A stretch of 64,000 bases of DNA from CAXBID01 sp963815305 (GTDB lineage Bacteria > Bacteroidota > Bacteroidia > Flavobacteriales > Flavobacteriaceae): NCBI GenBank assembly GCA_963815305.1, contig CAWFFW010000001.1, positions 1,240,001 through 1,304,000 of the forward strand. The letters run 5' to 3'. Shown one piece after another: positions 1 through 8,597 of this stretch. The notes beneath the pieces are model-generated. The model was not told the DNA's origin and searched no databases. It saw nothing but the letters and a program-made list of their open reading frames with translations. A program made the translations under genes and the position numbers. Each line of letters begins with the position of its first letter. Within the stretch, counting starts at the first letter, position 1.

Positions 1-25
1 AAATAAATCGACACAACCTAGATAA

Positions 26-1021
26 ATGAAAATCAAAATATCCATCCTAATCATAATAAGCTACTTTTGTTTAAAATCAAACGCCCAAGACCCTGTCTTT
101 TCTCAATATTTCTTGGTTCCTGAAACTATAAATCCTGGGTTTTCGGGTTTTGAAGATGCTTCCTATTTTGGATTACTTCATAGAACACAATGGCCAAGTT
201 TAGATTTAAGAGTTGATACTGAATATGCCTTTTTCAATTCTTGGATTGAAAATGTTGGCGGTATTGGTTTTAGTATTTTAAACCAGCATGAAAATAACAC
301 CAACTATAACCATTTGCAGGGCAATGTAAACTTTGCGTATCATGTAACTTTAGCCAACGATTGGTATTTCAGACCTGCTGTAGAAGTTGGCTTTGGAACA
401 AAATCCTTTAACTTTAGAAATTTGGTTTTAGCAGATCAAATTAATATCAATACAGGAACAATTAACCCAGTCACTTCAGATATATTTGCTTTAAACGCCA
501 ACAGAAATATAACCTTTTTAGATTTTTCTGCTGGTTTCGTTTTTGACAAAAAGAATACACGTAATGATACTGATTTATGGCTTGGAGCTTCTATAAAACA
601 TTTAAATAAACCCAATATTTCATTTGTAGAAAATGGTAATGTTCCTTTAGATATCTTTTATTCACTACACGCCAATTATAAATTCCCTTATTTTGACTAT
701 AATGATATCCTTGTTTATGCAAATTATATGCAACAAGGTCAATATAACAGGTTAGATGTAGGTGCAACAATACAACTCGAAAAACTGATGTTAGGTGCTA
801 TGGCGGTTACCAATCCTGCTAAAAACAGTTTAAATAGCCATTTATTAACCTCTATTAATGCGTTTGTAGGATTAGAGTTTGAACAACTGCGTTTTGGGTT
901 TTCTTATGATATGAACACCTCTAATATCGGGAGAACTGATGGTGTTTACGAACTTTCTATCACCTACTTGGCAGGTTGTTTAATTTGTAGAAATCCAGCA
1001 AATTTAGAACGTAGGAAGTAA
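26..1021 (+). CDS. PorP/SprF family type IX secretion system membrane protein
   Basis: The 331-residue product has a signal peptide (about residues 1-20, ending SNA before QDPVFSQYF). The mature N terminus with its QDPxFSQY motif is the hallmark of PorP/SprF proteins, and the length fits the family (about 300-350 aa). These are outer-membrane beta-barrels linked to the type IX secretion machinery and gliding; paralogues often sit just downstream of a large secreted adhesin. The alternating aromatic/polar strands and the C-terminal end are consistent with a barrel. The gene starts 25 bases into the window, so any upstream partner cannot be seen. Which paralogue it is (core PorP or accessory SprF) cannot be decided from sequence alone. 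Confidence 0.9.
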   Translation: MKIKISILIIISYFCLKSNAQDPVFSQYFLVPETINPGFSGFEDASYFGLLHRTQWPSLDLRVDTEYAFFNSWIENVGGIGFSILNQHENNTNYNHLQGNVNFAYHVTLANDWYFRPAVEVGFGTKSFNFRNLVLADQININTGTINPVTSDIFALNANRNITFLDFSAGFVFDKKNTRNDTDLWLGASIKHLNKPNISFVENGNVPLDIFYSLHANYKFPYFDYNDILVYANYMQQGQYNRLDVGATIQLEKLMLGAMAVTNPAKNSLNSHLLTSINAFVGLEFEQLRFGFSYDMNTSNIGRTDGVYELSITYLAGCLICRNPANLERRK

Positions 1022-1069
1022 CTAAATGAGAGAGAATAGTAGAATAGAATCTAAATTGATTTTTACAAT

Positions 1070-1807
1070 TTATTTATTCTTTTCTATAATTTCAATAGCA
1101 TGATTAATTCCGTAGCCAATAATAATTCCAGAGTTTTCATGATATCTTAATTTTCCAAAAGGTGTTATTAATTCGTTTTCTTGTCCTCTATATGCAGAAA
1201 TAATACCTATTATGTTCCACTTTTGATCCTGCGTTTTATCTCTATTTTTAAATACGATTGGTCCTCCTGAAAATCCAGGATTATTGTGTCCATCTAAAAA
1301 AAGGGTAGTTATACTATCTTTATAGAAAAAAGCAGACATAATCACCTTTTTTACTAATGGCATAGGAAATCCATTGTTTTGACTTTCAGAATTTTCCATT
1401 ATAAGTCCATACGGAAATCCTAAAAAATAACCTTCATCACTATATACCAATCCTTTTATAGTCAAACCCACATGATTCTCGTTTTTCGTCTTACTATTTA
1501 AATCGATAACTGCAATATCTATTTTAGGGTTATCATGTAACAAAATAATGCCTTCCTTTTTCTCCCATATAGAGTCCTTTCGTAATTCAAAAGATAACTT
1601 TTGCTTTGAATTGACTTTCCCTAACAAGTGTTTTGCTGTAATTAAAAATTTCTTGTTATCATAATTTATTATAAAACATGAGCCTGTAATTTTTCCTATT
1701 TTCAAATTATAAACTTTAGTTATTACTTCTCTAGATATGAAATCCTGAGCACTAATGTCAATAACTATAAAAATGAATAACAAGCCTAAAATGAAATTTT
1801 TCATCAT
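1070..1807 (-). CDS. Exported trypsin-like serine protease
   Basis: A 245-aa protein with a signal peptide (hydrophobic residues 4-20, cleavage near ISA-QD). It shows a compact chymotrypsin-fold layout: TAKH with catalytic His60, IDIAVIDL with Asp97, and NPGFSGGP with catalytic Ser180. The rest is beta-rich, and no PDZ domain follows, unlike DegP/HtrA. It probably acts in the periplasm or is exported. The gene is convergent with the PorP/SprF gene upstream in coordinates, and about 145 bases separate it from the aminopeptidase gene. The substrate is unknown. The three catalytic residues are intact, so an active peptidase is likely, but the family is too divergent to name more closely. Confidence 0.78.
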   Translation of the reverse strand: MMKNFILGLLFIFIVIDISAQDFISREVITKVYNLKIGKITGSCFIINYDNKKFLITAKHLLGKVNSKQKLSFELRKDSIWEKKEGIILLHDNPKIDIAVIDLNSKTKNENHVGLTIKGLVYSDEGYFLGFPYGLIMENSESQNNGFPMPLVKKVIMSAFFYKDSITTLFLDGHNNPGFSGGPIVFKNRDKTQDQKWNIIGIISAYRGQENELITPFGKLRYHENSGIIIGYGINHAIEIIEKNK

Positions 1808-1951
1808 ACGTTTATTTTGTTTTATTTAAATTAAAATCAGTTTTAATGTTCTATAAATGTTTTTTTTAATATGAAATGATACTAGTTATAAGTCAATAAG
1901 TACATATACATAATTATCAATAGTTATGGTCATTAATATCATGATGGATAG

Positions 1952-3967
1952 TTATTCCTTTTCCAAAAGCGACTTCGCAAAATTTTTAAATCTCCAGTTA
2001 TGATGTTTAGTAGCCGCTTTTAAATTTTCTTTGCATGCTTCATTACAAGCTTGAATTTGATTTAAATATTGAAAGGCATTTTGTCGAACTTCAAAACCAT
2101 ATTTCGGACTTGTATAATCGGTCAACTCATCAAAATAACTATTTTTATTTTCAACCTCAAAATCTTCAGTAATTAAAGCTAATGTTAGCCAAAGTATTCT
2201 AATATTCTTATCGCTAAATCCTTGAATATCTTTAGTTTTATTTAAATATGTAGTTCGTTCTTGCGGAAAGCTTCTCCACAAGTTGAATAAAGCTGTTTCA
2301 ATAGTAATATATGACTTATCGTTTAAAAGCGATTCACATTCGGTTTTTAGTTCTAATGGAATTTCAGAAAAATTTTGAGCAATGGCTTGACGAATTTTTA
2401 TGTCTTTGGAGTTTAACGTTTTTCTAAACAATTCATTGTTATCAAATAATGTATCCTTTAATAAATCTCTGAAAAGACTAACTTTTACTAAACTTGAAAT
2501 TGTATCTGACAACTTTTGTGATTTTATTTCATTTCTATCTTTTTGAAATTTAATTAAATCAACCCCAGTTGGACAGTCCAAACTATGGACACCTATTTTT
2601 GAATATAATTTACGATACTTCATTAATTGACTCATATCAACTAAAAATGCCATATCGCTGTTTAATAAAAAATGCTCTACAAAACTTGATAAATCCTTGC
2701 CACTAGCCTTTTCAACTTCATTTATAAAATCCTTAGTTTCTACATTTTTAAATTGATGTTTCTCTAAATAGTTTTTAACGCCTTTTTTAAAAGCCTCATC
2801 GCCTACTTTTTCTCGTAAAATATGCAAAACCCAAGCTCCTTTTTTATAAAATGTAGTGCTACTGGATTTATGGTCAAGTAACGATGTGCTTCCCCCCGCC
2901 TTGTCTTGTTCTAATAATTCCTGAGCATATTCATAAAGTTGCCAATAGTAATAATCATCGCCAAAAATGTCGCGCTCAGCCAGTAATGCATAATAAGTTG
3001 CAAAGCCTTCTTGCAACCAATGGTGTGTTCCTGAAGTTTCAGTAATCAAATTCCCAAACCATTGGTGCGCTAACTCGTGAGCATTTACGTTTACATAGTT
3101 TTTATCTACAAAAGCAATAGAATCAATTACAAAACTATCTGCAAAAATGGTGGTACTCGTATTTTCCATGCCTGCATATAAAAAATCTTTCACTGGGATT
3201 TGTTTATAATTTTGCCACGGATACGCAACGCCTATTTCGTACTCTAAAAAATCAAATATTTGTTTGGTATAGCGGTAAGTTGGTTCAAATTTCAAGGAAT
3301 CTTCTGGATAGTAATACATTTCTAAAGGGATGCCGCTTTCAGAATACTCAACTTTCTTATTGTATTTACCAATTGCTAGAGCCGCTAAATAGCTCGACAT
3401 AGGTTCTTGCATGTCATAATGCCAAGTTGTTGTGAATTTGTTGATTTGTTTACTTGTTAGTTTTCCGTTGGCAATAACTTCGTAAGCTGAATCGAATGTG
3501 ATATTTAAATCAAACTCAATCTTATCATTCATATCATCAATACTAGGCAACCAATTGCTGGTGTATTTACCTTGTCCTTGCGTCCATATTTGCTTGTTTC
3601 CATCTTCATAATCCCAATCAATAAAATACATGGCTTTTTTGGGGCTGGTTTTCCAAATCACATCGACTTTATGAAAACTATTTGCTTTAAATGGGTGTTT
3701 TATAATCAGTTTTTTGCCGTTGTAGTAGTTACCTTTATACGTATCATCTAACGTATATTCAATGTCCGTAAAATTATTGGCATCTATAAAAATTGAATCC
3801 ACGTCTCTAAGAACTTCAAATTTATAAGACATCGTTCCAGAAACTTCTTCTTTTTTTAAATCACCAAAAACAATATCTGCTTTAGCTGTTTTAAAATCAA
3901 CATATTCGGTTTGTTGTGCTTGCAAAAAGCCGACGGTGAAGCATAAAATAAACAAAAAGTGGTTCAT
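1952..3967 (-). CDS. M1 family metallopeptidase (aminopeptidase N-like)
   Basis: A 671-aa protein with a short N-terminal signal peptide (residues 1-17, ending LQA). The gluzincin signature is complete: HELAH at 297-301 with the third zinc ligand Glu320 in HHWLQEGFATYY, and the substrate-binding GMEN motif at 266-269. An N-terminal beta domain (about 20-200) precedes the catalytic domain, and the C-terminal 200 residues are helical, as in M1 enzymes. It should remove N-terminal residues from peptides in the periplasm. It lies alone between intergenic spacers, on the same strand as the PHP-ACT gene behind it. Family assignment is secure; peptide preference is not. Confidence 0.93.
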   Translation of the reverse strand: MNHFLFILCFTVGFLQAQQTEYVDFKTAKADIVFGDLKKEEVSGTMSYKFEVLRDVDSIFIDANNFTDIEYTLDDTYKGNYYNGKKLIIKHPFKANSFHKVDVIWKTSPKKAMYFIDWDYEDGNKQIWTQGQGKYTSNWLPSIDDMNDKIEFDLNITFDSAYEVIANGKLTSKQINKFTTTWHYDMQEPMSSYLAALAIGKYNKKVEYSESGIPLEMYYYPEDSLKFEPTYRYTKQIFDFLEYEIGVAYPWQNYKQIPVKDFLYAGMENTSTTIFADSFVIDSIAFVDKNYVNVNAHELAHQWFGNLITETSGTHHWLQEGFATYYALLAERDIFGDDYYYWQLYEYAQELLEQDKAGGSTSLLDHKSSSTTFYKKGAWVLHILREKVGDEAFKKGVKNYLEKHQFKNVETKDFINEVEKASGKDLSSFVEHFLLNSDMAFLVDMSQLMKYRKLYSKIGVHSLDCPTGVDLIKFQKDRNEIKSQKLSDTISSLVKVSLFRDLLKDTLFDNNELFRKTLNSKDIKIRQAIAQNFSEIPLELKTECESLLNDKSYITIETALFNLWRSFPQERTTYLNKTKDIQGFSDKNIRILWLTLALITEDFEVENKNSYFDELTDYTSPKYGFEVRQNAFQYLNQIQACNEACKENLKAATKHHNWRFKNFAKSLLEKE

Positions 3968-4015
3968 GCTATTTTTGTATCAAATATTAAACCAAAAAAA
4001 TTAAAATAGAATCCG

Positions 4016-5707
4016 TTAGAAGCTATGAAACTCAATTAAATTAGCCTCGTAATATTGATCTCCCAACTTTGATAAAAGGTTTCTAATCACATTGCTATCG
4101 CCATGCACAGCTAATGCAGAATATCCAATATCATTTAACTTGCCTAATCGCAAATCTTTAATATTGATATTTTTAGAGGCCAATGCTGAAAGTAAAATCA
4201 GAAGGACTCCAGGTGCATTATGATGTTTTGTTAAAATAACTTTACTACTTAATGCTAAATTTAAAGATACGCCGTCCATTTCTAATAAATAAACGCCTTT
4301 ACTGTAATAATTAGGCAAAACAGCATTTTCCTGATAGGTTAATTTTTTAAATAATCCAGCATCAGTACCGTTTATAAAATCGATAGCACTTTGCACACTT
4401 CCGTTCTTATTATAAAGAGATAAAAAGGCCACCGCAGTACCGTCATTATTAGATTTTAATCGTGCCGTTTCAACGTTTACACCTTCAGAAGCCAACGTAT
4501 TAAAAAGTGAAGAAATAACACCGGGCTTATCTAAATGCTCAGAGAATAGGCCATTAACGACCCTTTGGCTATTTTTAGGAATTTCATTAGTCACCGTAAT
4601 TGATTTGCCCCATTTTCGAATTCTGATAGCGTTATAATCACCCATTCCAGTAGAATTCTTATAAATATCTACAAACTCAGAAAAAGACCCTCCGAAAGAA
4701 AAATCAGGAATAATACGTCGCTGATTATCATCTAGTCGTTGATTTAACAATTCAATACCTTTATTTAAAACGGTGTATTTTACTTTTAAATCATGATCAT
4801 CAAAAATGGTGCGATTTTCAGGAATTAATTTTGAATAGCTTACATAATTCTCGTATCCTGCCTCCTGAATATACTCTAAACTTTCTCTGTAATTTAATCC
4901 GTAATAACGTACATGATGTGTATCTGTACCTACGCAAACTGGAATTTGAAGCTCGTTAGCACGTCGTAATATATTTAGCGTGGGATACACCCCAACGCCT
5001 TTGAATTTTCCCGCCATATTAACATCTAAGGATAAATTTCTATCAGCTATCAACTCTAAAAGTGTTCGAAATTTATTTGCCAACGGATGTGCGCTAGTAT
5101 CAAAATTTATTAACGATTCTGGCATATCTACATTCAATTTTGGTAAATCGATATGACCGATAACTTGAATCATATCTCCAAAACATTCAATCATTTGAAT
5201 CATTTCATTGAAATAGCCATCCCAATACGCCTCCAAGCTGCCTCTTAATTTTAAAAGTTTTTGTGCTTCTTCTTTAGATCCATCGTAAGGTAAGCCTTCG
5301 GGGGCAAAATGTACAGAGCCAATCACATAATCAGCATCTTCTGCTTGAAATATTTTTGATCTACTCCATTGTAATCCCAAACCTGGCCCCATCCACTCCA
5401 ACTCAACACCAAACTTAATATTAATTTTATCTGTATATTTTTGACGAAGGTTTGCAATACGTTTAGGGTAATTTAAATACGATTTATTACCTCTTATAAA
5501 TTTTACATTAGTTTCTCTTTCGGCTGTATAACGGAAATTTGTTAATCGCGGTGAATGTATTATAAAAGTAATACTTGGGTTTCCAGCCTCAACGGCTTTA
5601 TCAACTATATCTTCTAATTTATCAATACCATGCTTTACATGATCTTGTTCTGTGCCAGCATGAATACCGTGGGTTTCCCAAATAAATTCGTTGAGTTTTC
5701 TCATCAA
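4016..5707 (-). CDS. PHP-domain phosphoesterase with two C-terminal ACT domains
   Basis: A 563-aa two-part protein. Residues 1-300 form a PHP domain like histidinol-phosphatase HisJ/HisK, with candidate metal ligands His13 and His16 (HGIH), His51 (IIHSPR), Glu102 (GVELEW), His133 (GSVHF), His185 (IGHIDLPK) and Asp262/His264 (VGTDTHH). Residues about 300-385 are a linker. Two ACT domains follow: about 388-455 (with DKPGVISSLFNTLASEGVNVE) and about 488-560 (with NAPGVLLILLSAL). ACT domains usually bind amino acids and give feedback control, so amino-acid-regulated phosphatase activity is inferred. No his operon lies nearby, so assignment as histidinol phosphatase is unproven. The start could be either of the first two Met codons. 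Confidence 0.8.
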   Translation of the reverse strand: MMRKLNEFIWETHGIHAGTEQDHVKHGIDKLEDIVDKAVEAGNPSITFIIHSPRLTNFRYTAERETNVKFIRGNKSYLNYPKRIANLRQKYTDKINIKFGVELEWMGPGLGLQWSRSKIFQAEDADYVIGSVHFAPEGLPYDGSKEEAQKLLKLRGSLEAYWDGYFNEMIQMIECFGDMIQVIGHIDLPKLNVDMPESLINFDTSAHPLANKFRTLLELIADRNLSLDVNMAGKFKGVGVYPTLNILRRANELQIPVCVGTDTHHVRYYGLNYRESLEYIQEAGYENYVSYSKLIPENRTIFDDHDLKVKYTVLNKGIELLNQRLDDNQRRIIPDFSFGGSFSEFVDIYKNSTGMGDYNAIRIRKWGKSITVTNEIPKNSQRVVNGLFSEHLDKPGVISSLFNTLASEGVNVETARLKSNNDGTAVAFLSLYNKNGSVQSAIDFINGTDAGLFKKLTYQENAVLPNYYSKGVYLLEMDGVSLNLALSSKVILTKHHNAPGVLLILLSALASKNINIKDLRLGKLNDIGYSALAVHGDSNVIRNLLSKLGDQYYEANLIEFHSF

Positions 5708-5898
5708 TTAATAAGCTTTAAATTACGCATAGCGATTGTCAAATTTAACCATTGAATTATAATTATAAGTCATAATATAATTGTTTTCAATAATTTTTAA
5801 AAAGAAATATTCATTACCAATAAAAATAATCTAAATCTAATCAGATTTTATGAATTTAATAAATACTAACTTTTGATGGATTTCCTTAAATTCGCTTT

Positions 5899-8442
5899 AT
5901 GTCTATCAACCTACAAACTCCTATAGATTATTTAAAAGGCGTTGGCCCCAATAGAGCTAATTTATTACGCTCAGAGCTCGGTATTCACACCTATCAAGAC
6001 TTGATAAATGTATTCCCTAACCGATATATTGATAGAACGCGTTACTATAAAGTAAATCAATTACAACGCAATAATGCCGACGTACAGGTTGTAGGTATAA
6101 TTACTGGATTTAAAGAGGTAGCCCAAAAACGTGGTAAACGATTAGTAGCTACATTTCAAGATGATACAGGGGTTATGGAGTTGGTTTGGTTTAGAGGACA
6201 AAAATGGATTAGAGAAAGCCTTAAATTAAACATGCCTTACGTTGCTTTTGGAAAAGCTAATTGGTTTAATGGCCGTTTTAACATGGCACATCCTGAGTTA
6301 GAATTGCTTGATGAACACAAAAAAAACTTACGTGCGGCAATGCAGCCTATTTACCCATCCACAGAAAAGTTATCAAATATGGGTATTACAAATCGTGTGG
6401 TTTGTAAAATTATGCAACAGCTATTTATAGAAGCTAAAGGTCAATTTACTGAAACGTTATCAGAACAAATTCAATCAGAATTAAAACTAATCAATAAAAA
6501 AGAAGCGCTTTTAAATGTGCATTTTCCTAAGAGTCCAGAGCTACTTGCTAAAGCCCAATTTCGATTAAAATTTGAGGAATTATTTTATATCCAACTACAA
6601 TTAATTATTAAAAACCGAGTACATAAATCTAAAATAAAAGGCTTTTCTTTTGATGAAGTCGGAGCTTATTTCAATACGTTTTTTAAAGATCATTTACCCT
6701 TCGAATTAACCAATGCACAAAAACGTGTTTTAAAAGAAATTCGTGCCGATTTGGGTAGTCATGCACAAATGAATAGGCTTTTACAAGGCGATGTGGGTTC
6801 TGGTAAAACCATAGTAGCGTTCATGTCAATACTCATGGCACTTGACAACGGTTTTCAAGCCTGCTTTATGGCGCCGACTGAAATTTTGTCAGTCCAGCAC
6901 TATAACGGATTATTAGATATGTGTAATAAATTGAATATCAGTATACAAATACTTACTGGATCAACAAAAACTTCAAAACGACGAAAAATTCATGAAACTT
7001 TAGAAAATGGGAAATTGCAAGTATTAATTGGCACACATGCCCTACTTGAAGACAAGGTGAAATTTAAAAATTTAGGTCTCGCTATTATAGACGAACAACA
7101 TCGTTTTGGAGTCGCTCAAAGAAGTAAATTATGGCATAAAGGTCCTCCTCAATCCTCCCAAAGGGAGGAAGCAAAATCTATTCGTCAAAAATATATGACT
7201 GCTCGCCCATCGACATACAAACTATTAAAAGAATTGCAGGAAAATAATAAAAAAACACCTACCGAAGCTGTAGGTGTTTTATGGGAATGTTTGAAGAATA
7301 AAATTCTTGAATTTAAATTTATAAGACAACATATTATTGATGACTTTATAGTTGATTTTATTTGTTTGGAAAGAGATTTAATAATTGAAATAGATGGCGG
7401 TTATCACAACACCATAGAACAAAAGAAGGCAGATGAATTAAGGACCAAAATTTTATCTGAAATAGGTTTTAAAGTTATTCGGTTTACAAATAATCAGGTT
7501 ATTGGTGATATTGATAATGTTTTGGGCTATATTACGAATTGCTTGAAAAGTCTTCCTTCTGGGGAGGCTGGAGGGGCTTCTTCTTCTATTCCCCCACACG
7601 TTTTAGTTATGACCGCTACACCAATTCCTAGAACGCTTGCCATGTCTGTTTATGGTGATTTAGATATTTCTGTTATTGATGAATTACCACCAGGACGAAA
7701 ATCTATTAAAACAGTGCATCGCTATGATAACAATAGATTAAAAGTCTTCAGGTTTATTCGCGATGAAATAAAAAAAGGCAGACAGGTTTATATTGTATAT
7801 CCGTTGATTCAGGAAAGTGAAAAAATGGATTATAAAGATTTAATGGATGGTTACGAAAGTATTTCTAGAGATTTCCCGATCCCAGAATATCAAATATCGA
7901 TTGTACATGGTAAAATGAAACCAGCTGATAAAGATTATGAGATGCAGCGTTTTATTAAAGGTGAAACTCAAATTATGGTCGCAACAACCGTGATTGAGGT
8001 TGGTGTAAACGTACCTAATGCCTCTGTGATGATTATTGAAAGTGCTGAGCGTTTTGGGCTATCGCAATTACATCAGTTGCGTGGACGTGTTGGTAGAGGC
8101 GCAGAACAGAGCTATTGTATTTTAATGACCAGCCATAAATTAAGCAGTAACAGTAAAACACGTTTAGAAACCATGGTGCGTACTAATGATGGTTTTGAAA
8201 TAGCCGAGGTCGATTTACGTTTAAGAGGCCCTGGAGATCTTATGGGCACGCAACAAAGTGGAGTTCTAAACTTAAAAATAGCCGATATTATTAAAGATCA
8301 CGATATTTTGATAAGTGCCCGATATTATGCTAAAAAAATAATAAATGAAGATCCCTCTTTATCAAATGCTGAAAATCAATCTGTATTAAACACTTACAGA
8401 CAGCTTACCAAATACAAGAATATTTGGAATTATATTAGTTAA
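5899..8442 (+). CDS. recG: ATP-dependent DNA helicase RecG interrupted in frame by a DUF559 endonuclease
   Basis: RecG remodels stalled replication forks and Holliday junctions. The 847-aa product has the N-terminal wedge/OB region (about 1-240), Walker A GDVGSGKT at 297-304, motif II DEQH at 398-401, motif III TATPIPRTL from 572, and the C-terminal helicase half with QLRGRVGRG. Family members are about 700 residues long. The excess is one block at residues 415-563, between motifs II and III, which encodes a DUF559/Vsr-like nuclease flanked by Pro/Gly/Ser linkers. Without it RecG would be about 698 residues and continuous (LWHKG joined to IPPHVLVMTATP). The reading frame is open throughout, so a full-length fusion is predicted. 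Whether RecG still works is unknown. Confidence 0.93.
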   Translation: MSINLQTPIDYLKGVGPNRANLLRSELGIHTYQDLINVFPNRYIDRTRYYKVNQLQRNNADVQVVGIITGFKEVAQKRGKRLVATFQDDTGVMELVWFRGQKWIRESLKLNMPYVAFGKANWFNGRFNMAHPELELLDEHKKNLRAAMQPIYPSTEKLSNMGITNRVVCKIMQQLFIEAKGQFTETLSEQIQSELKLINKKEALLNVHFPKSPELLAKAQFRLKFEELFYIQLQLIIKNRVHKSKIKGFSFDEVGAYFNTFFKDHLPFELTNAQKRVLKEIRADLGSHAQMNRLLQGDVGSGKTIVAFMSILMALDNGFQACFMAPTEILSVQHYNGLLDMCNKLNISIQILTGSTKTSKRRKIHETLENGKLQVLIGTHALLEDKVKFKNLGLAIIDEQHRFGVAQRSKLWHKGPPQSSQREEAKSIRQKYMTARPSTYKLLKELQENNKKTPTEAVGVLWECLKNKILEFKFIRQHIIDDFIVDFICLERDLIIEIDGGYHNTIEQKKADELRTKILSEIGFKVIRFTNNQVIGDIDNVLGYITNCLKSLPSGEAGGASSSIPPHVLVMTATPIPRTLAMSVYGDLDISVIDELPPGRKSIKTVHRYDNNRLKVFRFIRDEIKKGRQVYIVYPLIQESEKMDYKDLMDGYESISRDFPIPEYQISIVHGKMKPADKDYEMQRFIKGETQIMVATTVIEVGVNVPNASVMIIESAERFGLSQLHQLRGRVGRGAEQSYCILMTSHKLSSNSKTRLETMVRTNDGFEIAEVDLRLRGPGDLMGTQQSGVLNLKIADIIKDHDILISARYYAKKIINEDPSLSNAENQSVLNTYRQLTKYKNIWNYIS
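7144..7171. repeat. Left palindromic end of the recG insertion
   Basis: A GC-rich end repeat containing the perfect hairpin CCTCCCAAAGGGAGG at 7154-7168. As a whole it is an imperfect inverted copy of 7551-7578. It is translated as the linker PPQSSQREE within RecG. Confidence 0.75.
7551..7578. repeat. Right palindromic end of the recG insertion
   Basis: A GC-rich segment whose reverse complement matches the left end (CCCCTCC, CCTCCCC and GGAAG blocks in the same order, with small gaps). It encodes the linker LPSGEAGG. The internal hairpin is less perfect than at the left end. Confidence 0.7.
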
Positions 8443-8597
8443 TAATAAGAAACGACATCTCGAAATCTTAAGACTTAATGATTTTTCTATATTCCACTAA
8501 CACTTAATTCATTTTATTTATCTTTATATGTTTTTTTGTGATTACGCAGAAATTAAATATATCATAGTCTTAAAAAAATTAAAACCCTATCTTTTCT

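Larger units (their letters stand above)
7141..7587 (+). mobile_element. DUF559 endonuclease element nested inside recG
   Basis: This 447-base segment adds 149 codons to recG. Its core translates as a DUF559/PD-(D/E)XK-type nuclease: a Glu in PTEAVGVLWECL, IVDFIC with an Asp, and IEIDGGYH with the EID..H triad, then the KVIRFTNNQV strand typical of Vsr-like enzymes. Both ends carry GC-rich, imperfect inverted repeats (7144-7171 and 7551-7578), unlike the AT-rich surroundings. No intein splice motifs are visible (no N-terminal Cys/Ser block, no C-terminal His-Asn). The insertion site corresponds to the variable surface loop between helicase motifs II and III. It is read here as a homing-type selfish insertion; that interpretation is inference. 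Confidence 0.82.

Noticed and set aside
7141..7587. The recG insertion as an intein
   Set aside because: No N-terminal Cys/Ser splice block, no C-terminal His-Asn plus nucleophile, and the ends are palindromic DNA encoding linkers rather than Hint-fold motifs.
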